From Neobacillus niacini (lineage in GTDB: Bacteria > Bacillota > Bacilli > Bacillales > Cytobacillaceae), in assembly GCF_000759675.1 (NCBI RefSeq), contig NZ_BAWM01000020.1:525855-589854 (forward strand): a stretch of DNA of 64,000 nt, given 5' to 3'. The position numbers and the translations under genes are program-made. This document shows positions 35,799-42,987 of the stretch, piece after piece (the first letter of the stretch is position 1; every line of letters begins with the position of its first letter). Below the pieces are notes generated by a model that worked only from the letters and a program-made list of their open reading frames with translations, ran no database searches and was not told the DNA's origin.

Positions 35799-36497
35799 TC
35801 ATTTGTTATTTGTTACAGGCTTTAAATTTTTCTGAAATAACCCTTTTAAACTTAATTGTTTGTTCATTGAATCGCTTTCCTTTGTCTGTTCCATACTGTT
35901 AAATACCTTCATTGACACCCACATGGAAAGTGTCGAGAACAGGCTAATACCGAAGAATGGAATAAGCCCTGGTACGTTTATGAACAACAAATATATTACA
36001 TAGTACCCAATTGCTATAAGAAGTGTATGAAAAGGGAATGCAATACCTATTAATATTGAAAGGCTAAAGTATCTACTAAACTTAGTTTCAAGATGTACAT
36101 AAACAGGGAAGATATATAATAGAAGAATAAAAAATAAAATACTTAGCATAAAAACAAAGATTAATAGAAGCCAATAGGACACGCCTTGAGATATGCGAAT
36201 TAGCGAAAAGTTTAAGTAAATGAGATAACCAATAATCGTAAGCATGAGGCCTAATACATTGGTTTTCCAGAACTCCTTCCGAAAGGCAGTCCAAAATACT
36301 TTTACGTATGATTGTTGTTCATCATTTCCCTGCATCCATTTGCGTAATACCGTATATAGACCTGCGGTAGCGGGCATGATCCCTAAGACCACTCCTCCGC
36401 AAAGAGAAAATACTACCCAGAGTAATTGAAATTGTGCGATTCTCATGACCTTTTCAGCAAAATGAAAAATTTTCCCTATCATACTGTTACTTTCCAT
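35799..36497 (-). CDS. YesL-family (DUF624) membrane protein
   Basis: The 232-residue protein has about five membrane segments and the DUF624 N-terminal pattern (LLWVVFSLCGGVVLGIMPATAGLYTVLRKW). YesL-type proteins are regularly encoded with LplB/LplC permeases in polysaccharide operons of Bacillus. Their job is not established, though they are thought to assist the transporter or a sensor. The start ATG at 36497 follows AAAAGGAG. It lies between the oxidoreductase and the first permease. Confidence 0.85.
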   Translation of the reverse strand: MESNSMIGKIFHFAEKVMRIAQFQLLWVVFSLCGGVVLGIMPATAGLYTVLRKWMQGNDEQQSYVKVFWTAFRKEFWKTNVLGLMLTIIGYLIYLNFSLIRISQGVSYWLLLIFVFMLSILFFILLLYIFPVYVHLETKFSRYFSLSILIGIAFPFHTLLIAIGYYVIYLLFINVPGLIPFFGISLFSTLSMWVSMKVFNSMEQTKESDSMNKQLSLKGLFQKNLKPVTNNK

Positions 36498-36528
36498 CTA
36501 TCATTCTCCTTTTCTTAAGGATAGAAGT

Positions 36529-37680
36529 TTAAACAATCGTTATGCTTGGATCTGGACTGATTTCTACCACTTTACCACCGGAGCGGATGGATTCAGTTGC
36601 TGCACAGCCAACTGCAACGCTCATTCTTCCTGCAATAGGTGAGGTTAAAGGTTGTTTGTTGTATAACACGAGATTAACAAAATCATTCGTGATTTTCGGA
36701 TCGGCGCCGCCGTGGCTGCCCTGTTCTTTTTTCATGTCATAGGTGATATCGCTAAATTCGTTCCAGGAGTTGGATTTTCTTGTCTTGACGTATACCTTTT
36801 CATTTACATCATCGTTTTCAACTCTGCCTTTAGTCCCAATAAAGGTATAGTTCCTAGAATAATCTGGTGTAAAATGACATTGTAAGTACGATGCTTTAAT
36901 CCCGCCTTCAAGCTCCATGATTAGCATATTATTATCCTCAACATCGATTTCTTCACGGAAAGCACATTGTGTTAACGTATGTAGACTCGCTTCCGGGCAA
37001 GTGTCTTTTATTTCACAAGCAGGGCAAGTTAGGTGATTGGGCTTATCCCCTCCGAAGTAGTCAAGACCGCCAAAAGCAGAAACTCTTTTTGTATATTTTC
37101 CTGTAATCCAATGGATGACATCGAGATCATGTGAACCCTTTTGCAGCAACAGTGAAGTAGTGTTTTGGGCGGTTCCATGCCAGTCATGATAATAGTAGTA
37201 GCCGCCTAATCCAACAAAATGCCTTACCCAAACAGCTTTAAGATCGCCAATCACACCGGAGTCGATAATCTCTTTCATCGTTTGATACATGCTCATATAG
37301 CGCATATTGAAACCAACCATTAAATGTTTTCCTGATTTTTCTGCTTGTTCAATAATCCGATCGCAGCCTTCAACTGTGATCGCTAATGGCTTTTCACAAT
37401 AGACATGTTTTCCTGCTTGAAGGGCCGCGATAGCATGCTCCTCATGCAAATGATCTGGTGAAAGAATAGCGACTGCATCCACATCCGTGCGGGCTAAAAG
37501 CTCTTTATAATCTGTAGTAATGTAAGCATGTTCATTAATCTTTTCTTGAAATGTCTTCAATCTTTCCATTGAAACATCGGCAGCAGCGACAACAACAGAT
37601 TTCCCACCAGGATTGTGCCAGTACTTCGCGATACCACTTCGAAGTCCCGCACCGATGATACCAATTCTTACAGTTTCCAT
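36529..37680 (-). CDS. Gfo/Idh/MocA-family oxidoreductase
   Basis: The 383-residue NAD(P)-dependent enzyme has a Rossmann start GIIGAGLRSGIAKYW and the conserved EKP motif CEKPLAI near residue 97. The C-terminal alpha/beta domain follows. A cysteine cluster near residue 220 (CPACEIKDTCP) may hold a structural metal. These enzymes oxidise or epimerise sugars, and some relatives (GH109) cleave alpha-GalNAc using NAD chemistry. That is only a possibility here because no GH109-specific motif is recognised. It is the first gene of the main operon, with RBS TAGGAG. LacI-type and cre-like sites are upstream. Confidence 0.85.
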   Translation of the reverse strand: METVRIGIIGAGLRSGIAKYWHNPGGKSVVVAAADVSMERLKTFQEKINEHAYITTDYKELLARTDVDAVAILSPDHLHEEHAIAALQAGKHVYCEKPLAITVEGCDRIIEQAEKSGKHLMVGFNMRYMSMYQTMKEIIDSGVIGDLKAVWVRHFVGLGGYYYYHDWHGTAQNTTSLLLQKGSHDLDVIHWITGKYTKRVSAFGGLDYFGGDKPNHLTCPACEIKDTCPEASLHTLTQCAFREEIDVEDNNMLIMELEGGIKASYLQCHFTPDYSRNYTFIGTKGRVENDDVNEKVYVKTRKSNSWNEFSDITYDMKKEQGSHGGADPKITNDFVNLVLYNKQPLTSPIAGRMSVAVGCAATESIRSGGKVVEISPDPSITIV

Positions 37681-37783
37681 TTGTAATTCACTCCTATTTT
37701 TTGACTTGCTACTTTTGATGGTTTACTCTAGGTGATCCACTTCCCTAGAGCATCAGCAAATTATTTTCCTATTAATATCTAAA

Positions 37784-37808
37784 CGTTTTCCTAAAAAAAA
37801 GGAAAACG
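37784..37808. promoter_or_regulatory. LacI-type operator dyad upstream of the main operon
   Basis: Arms CGTTTTCCT and AGGAAAACG are separated by seven A residues. The left half is part of ATCTAAACGTTTTCCT (37777-37792), which recurs exactly at 37982-37997, 205 bp away. AAACGTTT cores are typical of LacI/GalR-family sites. Confidence 0.55.
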
Positions 37809-38022
37809 AATTAAGAAGACTATTTCTTTATAATCGCTTTTATAACTAGTTATCCATTTTCTAATCTTACAGATTATCATTTAGCAAATAAGAATTCTGC
37901 GTGATTTCTTGATTATATTTACACTTTTCCCCTAATTTAGAAAATGTCTTTCCTCTTTTTAATGGTTGTTTTCCACTTTTTCATCTAAACGTTTTCCTGA
38001 AAGTAATTAAAAAAAGAACCTC

Positions 38023-38091
38023 TTAGTTCCGTTTTATTTTAGATGATTCGCGAATGACTAATTCAAATGGCAAATGATTTTTATCCGAAGT
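38023..38091 (-). pseudogene. C-terminal remnant of a LacI-family regulator
   Basis: Twenty-two codons ending in TAA read SDKNHLPFELVIRESSKIKR and one more residue. LPxELVIRESS is the hallmark C-terminus of LacI/GalR repressors. A stop codon lies directly upstream in frame, so the rest of the gene is gone. It lies 25-240 bp from the LacI-type operators. Confidence 0.7.
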
Positions 38092-38127
38092 TTAATTTTC
38101 TCTTCTATGTTACTCAAGTGGTTAACA

Positions 38128-38440
38128 GGTTGTTGGTATAAGTAGACTTTATAAAAATCTCATAGACAAAATACTATGAGTGATTCAACGTATTATGTTA
38201 GCTTAGCGGCATATTCAGAAGCGATATCTGCAAATAGGCAAGATAAACCAAAATTAGAGGCAAGTATTTACCATCTACTTATTCTTATAGATTACTATTA
38301 TTGAAACCCTGAAACAATAAATATATTGTCCAAATTTTTAGAAATATTGCTTTTTTAATTACAGAACAATAATTTTCCATTTTCTCATTTGCGCGAGACT
38401 TAGTTGAACCAGAATATAATGACCTGTCAACCCATCAAGT
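38128..38440 (-). repeat. Decayed promoter-terminator module, copy 2
   Basis: The left end GGTTGTTGGTATAAGT (38129-38144) is followed by hairpin CTCATAG/CTATGAG (38160-38179). The right end TGTCAACCCATCAAG (38426-38440) resembles the -35/operator part of the other copies, but the -10 is not at the proper distance. About 240 bp of unrelated sequence separates hairpin and right end. Confidence 0.55.
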
Positions 38441-38467
38441 TGAAATGAGTTTTTATTTTTATAAAAT

Positions 38468-38502
38468 TAAAAAAAAACTCATAGACATATGCTATGAGTT
38501 TT
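38468..38502 (-). terminator. Terminator of gntR
   Basis: On the minus strand, ACTCATAG and CTATGAGT arms are followed by nine T residues. The stem is nearly the same as the hairpin in the promoter-terminator modules. Confidence 0.8.
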
Positions 38503-38509
38503 AAAACAA

Positions 38510-39241
38510 TTATGTTAGTTCCGTATAAAAACGGCAGCGATCGCCTCGTACAATGGATATGCAAAATTCAACAGGCAAACCATTAGCATCAAAGGCTGTT
38601 CGTTCAAGTAACAGTGCTGGGCGTCCTTCTTCCGTTTGAAGGTACTCACTTTCGTCAGGACGAATTAGGACGGGTTCAAATGCCTCTTTTGCTCTCGTTA
38701 CTACGATATTAAACTGTTGTGAAAACAAATCATATAAGGAAATTTCGCCAACTTTTTTAAGCTGCTCCGTATCTGAAACCACGTTTTTCGGAATGAAAGA
38801 TGATTCCAAAATATACGGTTCATGATTTGCACAGCGAAGGCGTTTCATTTCAATGACATACTCATCTTCTCCAAGTTGAAGCGCTTCGCGTATTTTTGAA
38901 GTCGGTTTGACTTCTTCTATTTTCAAAATGATATCCTTAGGATTTAATCCTTTTTCTTTTAATACTTTGCTAAAGCTGTAGAAACCCATCAATGACTGCT
39001 GCAATTTCGGTTTTGCCACGAAGGTTCCTTTTCCTTGGATTCGGTATAGGATTCCTTCCTGCACAAGCTCCTCAATCGCTTTTTTGGCCGTGTTACGGCT
39101 CACACCAAAGTGGTCCATTAACTGATTTTCCGATAGGATTTTATCTCCAGGTGTCCAATGTCCTTTATCAATCGAATCCGTTAACCGTTCCTTTAGTTGG
39201 TGATAAAGCGGGATTACACTTTCATGCTGCAGTGGTTTCAT
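38510..39241 (-). CDS. GntR-family regulator with UTRA domain
   Basis: The 243-residue regulator has a winged-helix GntR domain at residues 5-70 (PLYHQLKERL, ENQLMDHFGVSRNTAKKAIEEL, GTFVAKP) and a UTRA ligand domain (about 90-240) of the HutC type. The group typically senses a phosphorylated sugar, such as GlcNAc-6-P or GalNAc-6-P. The ATG at 39241 behind AAGGTGG is preferred over 39265. Its own promoter contains the motif TTGTTGGGTTGACA that also occurs before the maturase gene and upstream of the PTS. Autoregulation and control of those genes are therefore plausible. Confidence 0.88.
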   Translation of the reverse strand: MKPLQHESVIPLYHQLKERLTDSIDKGHWTPGDKILSENQLMDHFGVSRNTAKKAIEELVQEGILYRIQGKGTFVAKPKLQQSLMGFYSFSKVLKEKGLNPKDIILKIEEVKPTSKIREALQLGEDEYVIEMKRLRCANHEPYILESSFIPKNVVSDTEQLKKVGEISLYDLFSQQFNIVVTRAKEAFEPVLIRPDESEYLQTEEGRPALLLERTAFDANGLPVEFCISIVRGDRCRFYTELT

Positions 39242-39284
39242 ATAATTAGCCCACCTTTCAAACATACTTACATTCTTTTAACAA

Positions 39285-39320
39285 ATTATATCACCGCCGA
39301 TTGTAGTGTCAACCCAACAA
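39285..39320 (-). promoter_or_regulatory. gntR promoter with putative GntR operator (module copy 3)
   Basis: On the minus strand, TTGTTGGG overlaps -35 TTGACA (39307-39312). Sixteen bp later, GGTGATATAAT gives an extended -10 (39285-39290). The arrangement is nearly identical to that before the maturase gene. Confidence 0.75.
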
Positions 39321-39366
39321 GCATATAGATCTTTGAAATTATTTTTACCTACTTAATTTTCAATGG

Positions 39367-39510
39367 TCAAAAACTCTTTACTCTTTCCGTACAGCTGAAG
39401 AAGTTATATCTGCCGTAAAACAATATAGAAAATTCTATAATCACGAACGGTTCCAGAAAAAATAAAACAACCTGAGTCCTATTGAATTTAGAAGACTCAG
39501 GCTACTTAAT
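39367..39510 (+). pseudogene. IS3-family transposase C-terminal remnant
   Basis: In one frame the codons read RTAEEVISAVKQYRKFYNHE and then RFQKK, stop, NNLSPIEFR. This matches the end of IS3/IS150-type transposases (YN..R.QKKL..LSP.E.R), with one in-frame TAA where Leu is expected. No upstream transposase sequence or IS ends are visible. An internal hairpin CCTGAGTC/GACTCAGG (39471-39501) lies over the end. Confidence 0.7.
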
Positions 39511-39570
39511 TCGCTTTTTTTACTGGCTACTTGACAGTGCTCACTTCATTAAATTATTCTCTTTCTTTTA

Positions 39571-39816
39571 TTAGCAAGATATAGCTGTTTCTTTTAAAAT
39601 AGTTTTTGCTTTTTTAATTAACGCTTCTAACTCCTTGGCATTAACCTTATCGCCTGATTGTACTTTTTTCTGTAAACCATTAATGGCTTCCTGCAATTCT
39701 GTCAGTGTCTTGTCTACCTAAGTTTGTGTAGCATTTGTATTGGCAGCAACTGCTTTTGCAGCAGCAAGCTTTATTGCCTCAGCTTTTGCAATTACAGCTT
39801 CTAAGGTTTTTTATTG
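39571..39816 (-). pseudogene. FIVAR-domain remnant of a large secreted protein
   Basis: On the minus strand the frame reads LEAVIAKAEAIKLAAAKAVA, then, after an in-frame TAG, VDKTLTELQEAINGLQKKVQ and finally ISC stop. Repeats of the form LxxAIxxLQ...L are typical of FIVAR modules. These occur near the C-terminus of big clostridial and bacillar glycosidases. No start or catalytic part remains. It suggests that another secreted glycosidase once sat here. Confidence 0.6.
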
Positions 39817-39900
39817 ACTCCTTGCTTCCTGCTCATCTGTTTTAAAAAATTGATGTAATCAGGAAGACGAGTTTTTCTTCCAAAAAACCAATTGTAACGT

Positions 39901-40022
39901 CGGGTTGTTGGTATAAGTTAAAACAAAAGAAAAACTCATAGAAGCTAGATTATGAGAATAAAAGTTAGATTGTTTTAAGTAATTCTATTATATCACCGTA
40001 AATTGAAGGGTTAACCCAACAA
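39901..40022 (-). repeat. Promoter-terminator module, copy 4
   Basis: On the minus strand, TTGTTGGGTTAACCC contains -35 TTAACC (40009-40014). Sixteen bp on, GGTGATATAAT gives the -10 (39987-39992). A degenerate ACTCATAG hairpin (39936-39959) and ACCAACAACCCG (39902-39913) follow. It faces the FIVAR remnant, so it now drives no gene. Confidence 0.65.
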
Positions 40023-40026
40023 TATT

Positions 40027-40068
40027 AAAACGTTTAATGCGGCCGAATCCGTCCGCATTAAATGTTTT
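40027..40068 (-). terminator. Hairpin downstream of the PTS operon
   Basis: Long arms AAAACGTTTAATGCGG and CCGCATTAAATGTTTT surround a short loop. The T run on the minus strand is poor, but its place about 140 bp past the EIIA gene suggests operon termination or mRNA protection. Confidence 0.55.
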
Positions 40069-40206
40069 AATTTTCAAGGAAAGAAGACCGACAACCTATC
40101 CACCCTTACAATATTCAGTTGTAGTTCCGTTCTATCATATTCCTTATCGGTGCGTGGGAGTCACAATTGTTAGACTTATAGATTGTTCTACCCTTTATCG
40201 CTTTCA

Positions 40207-40629
40207 TTATATGCCCGACTCTTTGACTCTTGGACGTTCCGACTTTTGAAAACCTTTAATCGCTTCTTTACCAGTATTGATCGCTAAATCTCTTAATCCA
40301 TCGATTTGGAGTCCGTCCTTTAGTAAAGCAGTTTCGATGACCATCGCAAGATTTGTTCCGCCAACCACAGCAGAACCTTCTTTCCCATTCGTAAGCGAAA
40401 CAGCCGTTTTAAACGGTGAACCGCCAACTAAATCACATAAGACTAAGATAGATTCACATTCTTGTAATCTTGAAAAAGCCTCAAACAGCTTTTTCTCAAG
40501 GTCGCCTGTTGAATCGCTTTCAAGAAAATCCACGTATTCCACATTGGGTTGATCTCCAGCGATTAGTTTTACCGAAGATCGAAGACCCGTTGCAAACGAT
40601 CCATGACCGCTAATGATCAAACCATTCAT
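40207..40629 (-). CDS. PTS mannose-family EIIA (GalNAc-type)
   Basis: The 140-residue cytoplasmic EIIA has the phosphorylated His in the N-terminal strand-loop (LIISGHGSFATG) and VLCDLVGGSPFKTA near residue 65, the family mark. The start is ATG 40629 behind AGGAGG at ideal distance. A longer open frame to 40695 runs back into the EIID gene. It is the last gene of EIIB-EIIC-EIID-EIIA and closes a complete mannose-family transporter. The AgaF assignment depends on the EIIB and EIIC similarity. Confidence 0.88.
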   Translation of the reverse strand: MNGLIISGHGSFATGLRSSVKLIAGDQPNVEYVDFLESDSTGDLEKKLFEAFSRLQECESILVLCDLVGGSPFKTAVSLTNGKEGSAVVGGTNLAMVIETALLKDGLQIDGLRDLAINTGKEAIKGFQKSERPRVKESGI

Positions 40630-40657
40630 TTTAAAAAGCCTCCTAACATGCCAAATT

Positions 40658-41524
40658 TTATAAAATGGTTCCAAAAGGAAATGGAATTTTACCAATAATA
40701 CCGATGATAACGGTAATGATAATTAGCTTAACTGGAGAAAATCCCTTTTTTAATAGATAGTACATTAATAAGGTATAGGCTAAAGGCAATAGGTTTGGCA
40801 TGACTTTATCGAGTAAATCCTTTTGCAGGGCAATTTTTGCCTTACCAGCATGGATCACTAAACTTGATTCTAACCTTACGAATGCGGCAATCAATGCGCC
40901 AACAACTGTTAACCCTACAATTGATGCTGCATGTGCTACTTTTTTAGTATTTTCCTTTAAAGAACTGATCGCATTTGTTCCGGCTTTATAACCGTAATGC
41001 ATTAATCCAAATCGGAGCGCAAAATGAACTGCGTTAAAGATTAATAGGAAGATCACTGCCCCCATTGGGTTTCCATCTTGCCCAAGTGAAGCACCTATAC
41101 CAACGCAAATGGGAAGGAGGGTCAGCCAGAAAAGGGCATCACCAATTCCTCCAAGCGGTCCCATCATGGCTACCCGAATAGCTCTAATCGTATTTCGGTT
41201 TTGCTTCTTTTCCTCCATTGCGAGGACAATCCCCATAATAATGTTTACAAGGAATGGATGCGTGTTGAAGAATTCCATATGACTTTTCATCGATTCACTT
41301 AAATCGTGCTTATTTTTGTGAATCTTTTTCAAACCTGGCAAAATCGAATATAACCATCCTGCGGCCTGCATTCTTTCATAGTTAAATGACGCTTGAAGTA
41401 AAAGGGAGCGCCATACCATCTTGTTTAAATCTTTTTTGGTCACGACCTGTTCTGTGGCACCGTTTTGATAATAATCCGGACTGCTCGTATGGTTTATTGT
41501 CGTTACTACTTGTTTAGATTCCAC
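40658..41524 (-). CDS. PTS mannose-family EIID (GalNAc-type)
   Basis: The 288-residue membrane subunit has the EIID signature near residue 35 (LLQASFNYERMQAAGWLYSILP), then GPLGGIGDALFWLTLLPI near 125. Hydrophobic helices are at the C-terminus. With EIIC it forms the sugar channel. The preferred start is GTG 41524, which has GAGAGGGG 9 nt upstream. TTG 41533 is too close to that site. It overlaps the EIIC gene by 11 bp, so translation is coupled. Confidence 0.88.
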   Translation of the reverse strand: MESKQVVTTINHTSSPDYYQNGATEQVVTKKDLNKMVWRSLLLQASFNYERMQAAGWLYSILPGLKKIHKNKHDLSESMKSHMEFFNTHPFLVNIIMGIVLAMEEKKQNRNTIRAIRVAMMGPLGGIGDALFWLTLLPICVGIGASLGQDGNPMGAVIFLLIFNAVHFALRFGLMHYGYKAGTNAISSLKENTKKVAHAASIVGLTVVGALIAAFVRLESSLVIHAGKAKIALQKDLLDKVMPNLLPLAYTLLMYYLLKKGFSPVKLIIITVIIGIIGKIPFPFGTIL

Positions 41525-42287
41525 GTTTTGCAACCCCTCTCACTGATCCATCACCAGAATTTGCTTTGAAGTAATCGTATAGCGCGATGGCAATCCCAAT
41601 TAAAGCAACAGCAATGACTGGCATGTTCATATATGTGACTAAAATAAATCCAACGATCATAAAGGCAACATATTGTTTTTTCAACATAATTTTTAATAGC
41701 ATCGCAAAACCAATTGCGGCCATCATTCCACCAGCAACACCAAGGCCGCTAATAAGCCATTTTGGTAAAGTCTCTACAACCCCTTTGGCAGCATCTGCGC
41801 CAAAATAAATTGGTAAAAAAGCAATAACGAAATAGAATACAAATAATGTAAGAATTCCTAAATAATTGATTCGTTCAATTCCCTTTGTATTCGCCTCTTG
41901 TGCATATTGGTCAGCTTTATGCATAACCGGCGAAAAAGCAGTAAACATAAGGGTGATACATGCCTGAACGGCAACTGCAAACGGAACAGCAATACCGATT
42001 GCCACTTTTGGCTCTTGTCCTGTCAGAATTGCAAACGACGTTCCGATTATTCCCCCAATAACAACGTTTGGCGGCTGTGCCCCAGCGAGCGGCACCATTC
42101 CGGCCCACACTAACTCAATGGCAGCACCTGTCATAACCCCTGTTTTTAAATCCCCAAAAATCAAGCCAATAATAACACCGGTTACAATTGGCCGGTGAAT
42201 GTGGAACAACCCGTTAAACAGGTCTATTCCTGCAATTCCAGCCCATATGGCAACTAATAAAGCTTGAAGCAGTATGTGATTATCCAT
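41514..42287 (-). CDS. PTS mannose-family EIIC (AgaW-like)
   Basis: The 257-residue permease has about eight membrane segments, with GLIFGDLKTGVMTGAAIELVW as the family core and AGAQPPNVVIGGIIGT after it. By memory of family sequences it resembles the AgaW/AgaC proteins of E. coli, which import N-acetylgalactosamine or galactosamine, more than the mannose or sorbose types. It overlaps EIIB by 8 bp. The whole operon faces the same way as the glycan operon downstream. Confidence 0.85.
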   Translation of the reverse strand: MDNHILLQALLVAIWAGIAGIDLFNGLFHIHRPIVTGVIIGLIFGDLKTGVMTGAAIELVWAGMVPLAGAQPPNVVIGGIIGTSFAILTGQEPKVAIGIAVPFAVAVQACITLMFTAFSPVMHKADQYAQEANTKGIERINYLGILTLFVFYFVIAFLPIYFGADAAKGVVETLPKWLISGLGVAGGMMAAIGFAMLLKIMLKKQYVAFMIVGFILVTYMNMPVIAVALIGIAIALYDYFKANSGDGSVRGVAKRGI

Positions 42288-42777
42288 TCTTTCTCACTTC
42301 TTTCTTTAAGTGTTTATAAATATCATCTGGTCTTTCATCCGGAACACGGCGTACCTCAAGTTTCACTCCCAAGTCACGGAGCTTACTAAAGGCTTCTTTA
42401 TCATCTTCATCAACGGAAACGGTGGAGAATAATTGTGTTTTCCCTTGGGAAAAATGCATATTCCCAATATTTACCTCGTCAATTGGCACGCCTCCCTCCA
42501 CAAGCCGCAACACATCCTGTGGTGTTTTTACAACTAAAAAGATATACTGTTCATCTGCTGCATTGTGAATCACATCAATGGTTGTCTGGATTGAGAAAAA
42601 GCGAATTCCGATTGACCCCGGAACAACCATTTCCATTAAATCCTGCTGTACCTCATCTTCAGACACTTCATCATTTGCAACGACAATTAAATTAGCTCCT
42701 AAATGATTAACCCATGTAACTCCTACTTGACCATGAACCAATCGGTTGTCGATTCTTGTTAGCAAAATATTCGGCAT
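42280..42777 (-). CDS. PTS mannose-family EIIB (AgaV-like)
   Basis: The 165-residue EIIB begins PNILLTRIDNRLVHGQVGVTW, with the phosphorylated His at residue 15. The runs GANLIVVANDEVSEDEVQQDLMEM (described in parts: GANLIVVANDEV, QQDLMEM) and VNIGNMHFSQGK are close to AgaV of E. coli and streptococci. This is the strongest sequence hint that the operon carries GalNAc or galactosamine. ATG at 42777 follows AGGGGG. A 10-bp dyad about 160 bp upstream is a likely operator. Confidence 0.88.
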   Translation of the reverse strand: MPNILLTRIDNRLVHGQVGVTWVNHLGANLIVVANDEVSEDEVQQDLMEMVVPGSIGIRFFSIQTTIDVIHNAADEQYIFLVVKTPQDVLRLVEGGVPIDEVNIGNMHFSQGKTQLFSTVSVDEDDKEAFSKLRDLGVKLEVRRVPDERPDDIYKHLKKEVRKNG

Positions 42778-42932
42778 GATATTACCCCCTAGTAAAATGA
42801 TTGATGAATTGGATATATATTAACTCCTTTAACAACCCGGTTTACCATTCCAGATGGTGATGGGTTATCTGGAGCTATTCCCAAATGAATCGAATTGAAT
42901 AACCCAAAAATTGAATATAATAAAGATTGGGT

Positions 42933-42958
42933 GTTAGGGTTAATGGGTTAACCCTAAC
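42933..42958. promoter_or_regulatory. Operator dyad upstream of the PTS operon
   Basis: Arms GTTAGGGTTA and TAACCCTAAC are separated by six bases, and the right side contains the palindrome GGGTTAACCC. The same GGGTTAACCC occurs in module copy 4 (40008-40017). A TATATT on the minus strand (42915-42920 region) could be the -10. GntR-type binding is an inference. Confidence 0.55.
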
Positions 42959-42987
42959 ATCACTAAAGTAATAAGAGACTTTTATTT

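Larger units (their letters stand above)
37681..38509. other. Promoter region of the main glycan operon, with remnants
   Basis: This 830-bp stretch has no intact gene. It holds a LacI-type operator dyad, a repeat of its 16-bp half, a LacI C-terminal remnant, a decayed promoter-terminator module and the gntR terminator. It also holds a weak cre-like match (37829-37842, 12 of 14 on the minus strand). Confidence 0.6.
39242..40206. other. Intergenic graveyard between gntR and the PTS operon
   Basis: This 960-bp stretch holds the gntR promoter, an IS3-type transposase tail, a FIVAR-domain remnant, module copy 4 and a large hairpin at 40027-40068, each listed separately. 40070-40206 shows nothing I can support. 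Confidence 0.6.

Noticed and set aside
36529-37680. GH109 alpha-N-acetylgalactosaminidase
   Set aside because: The Gfo/Idh fold and EKP motif are seen, but length and the Cys cluster fit ordinary oxidoreductases. No GH109-specific signature could be recognised, so the claim was reduced to a possibility.
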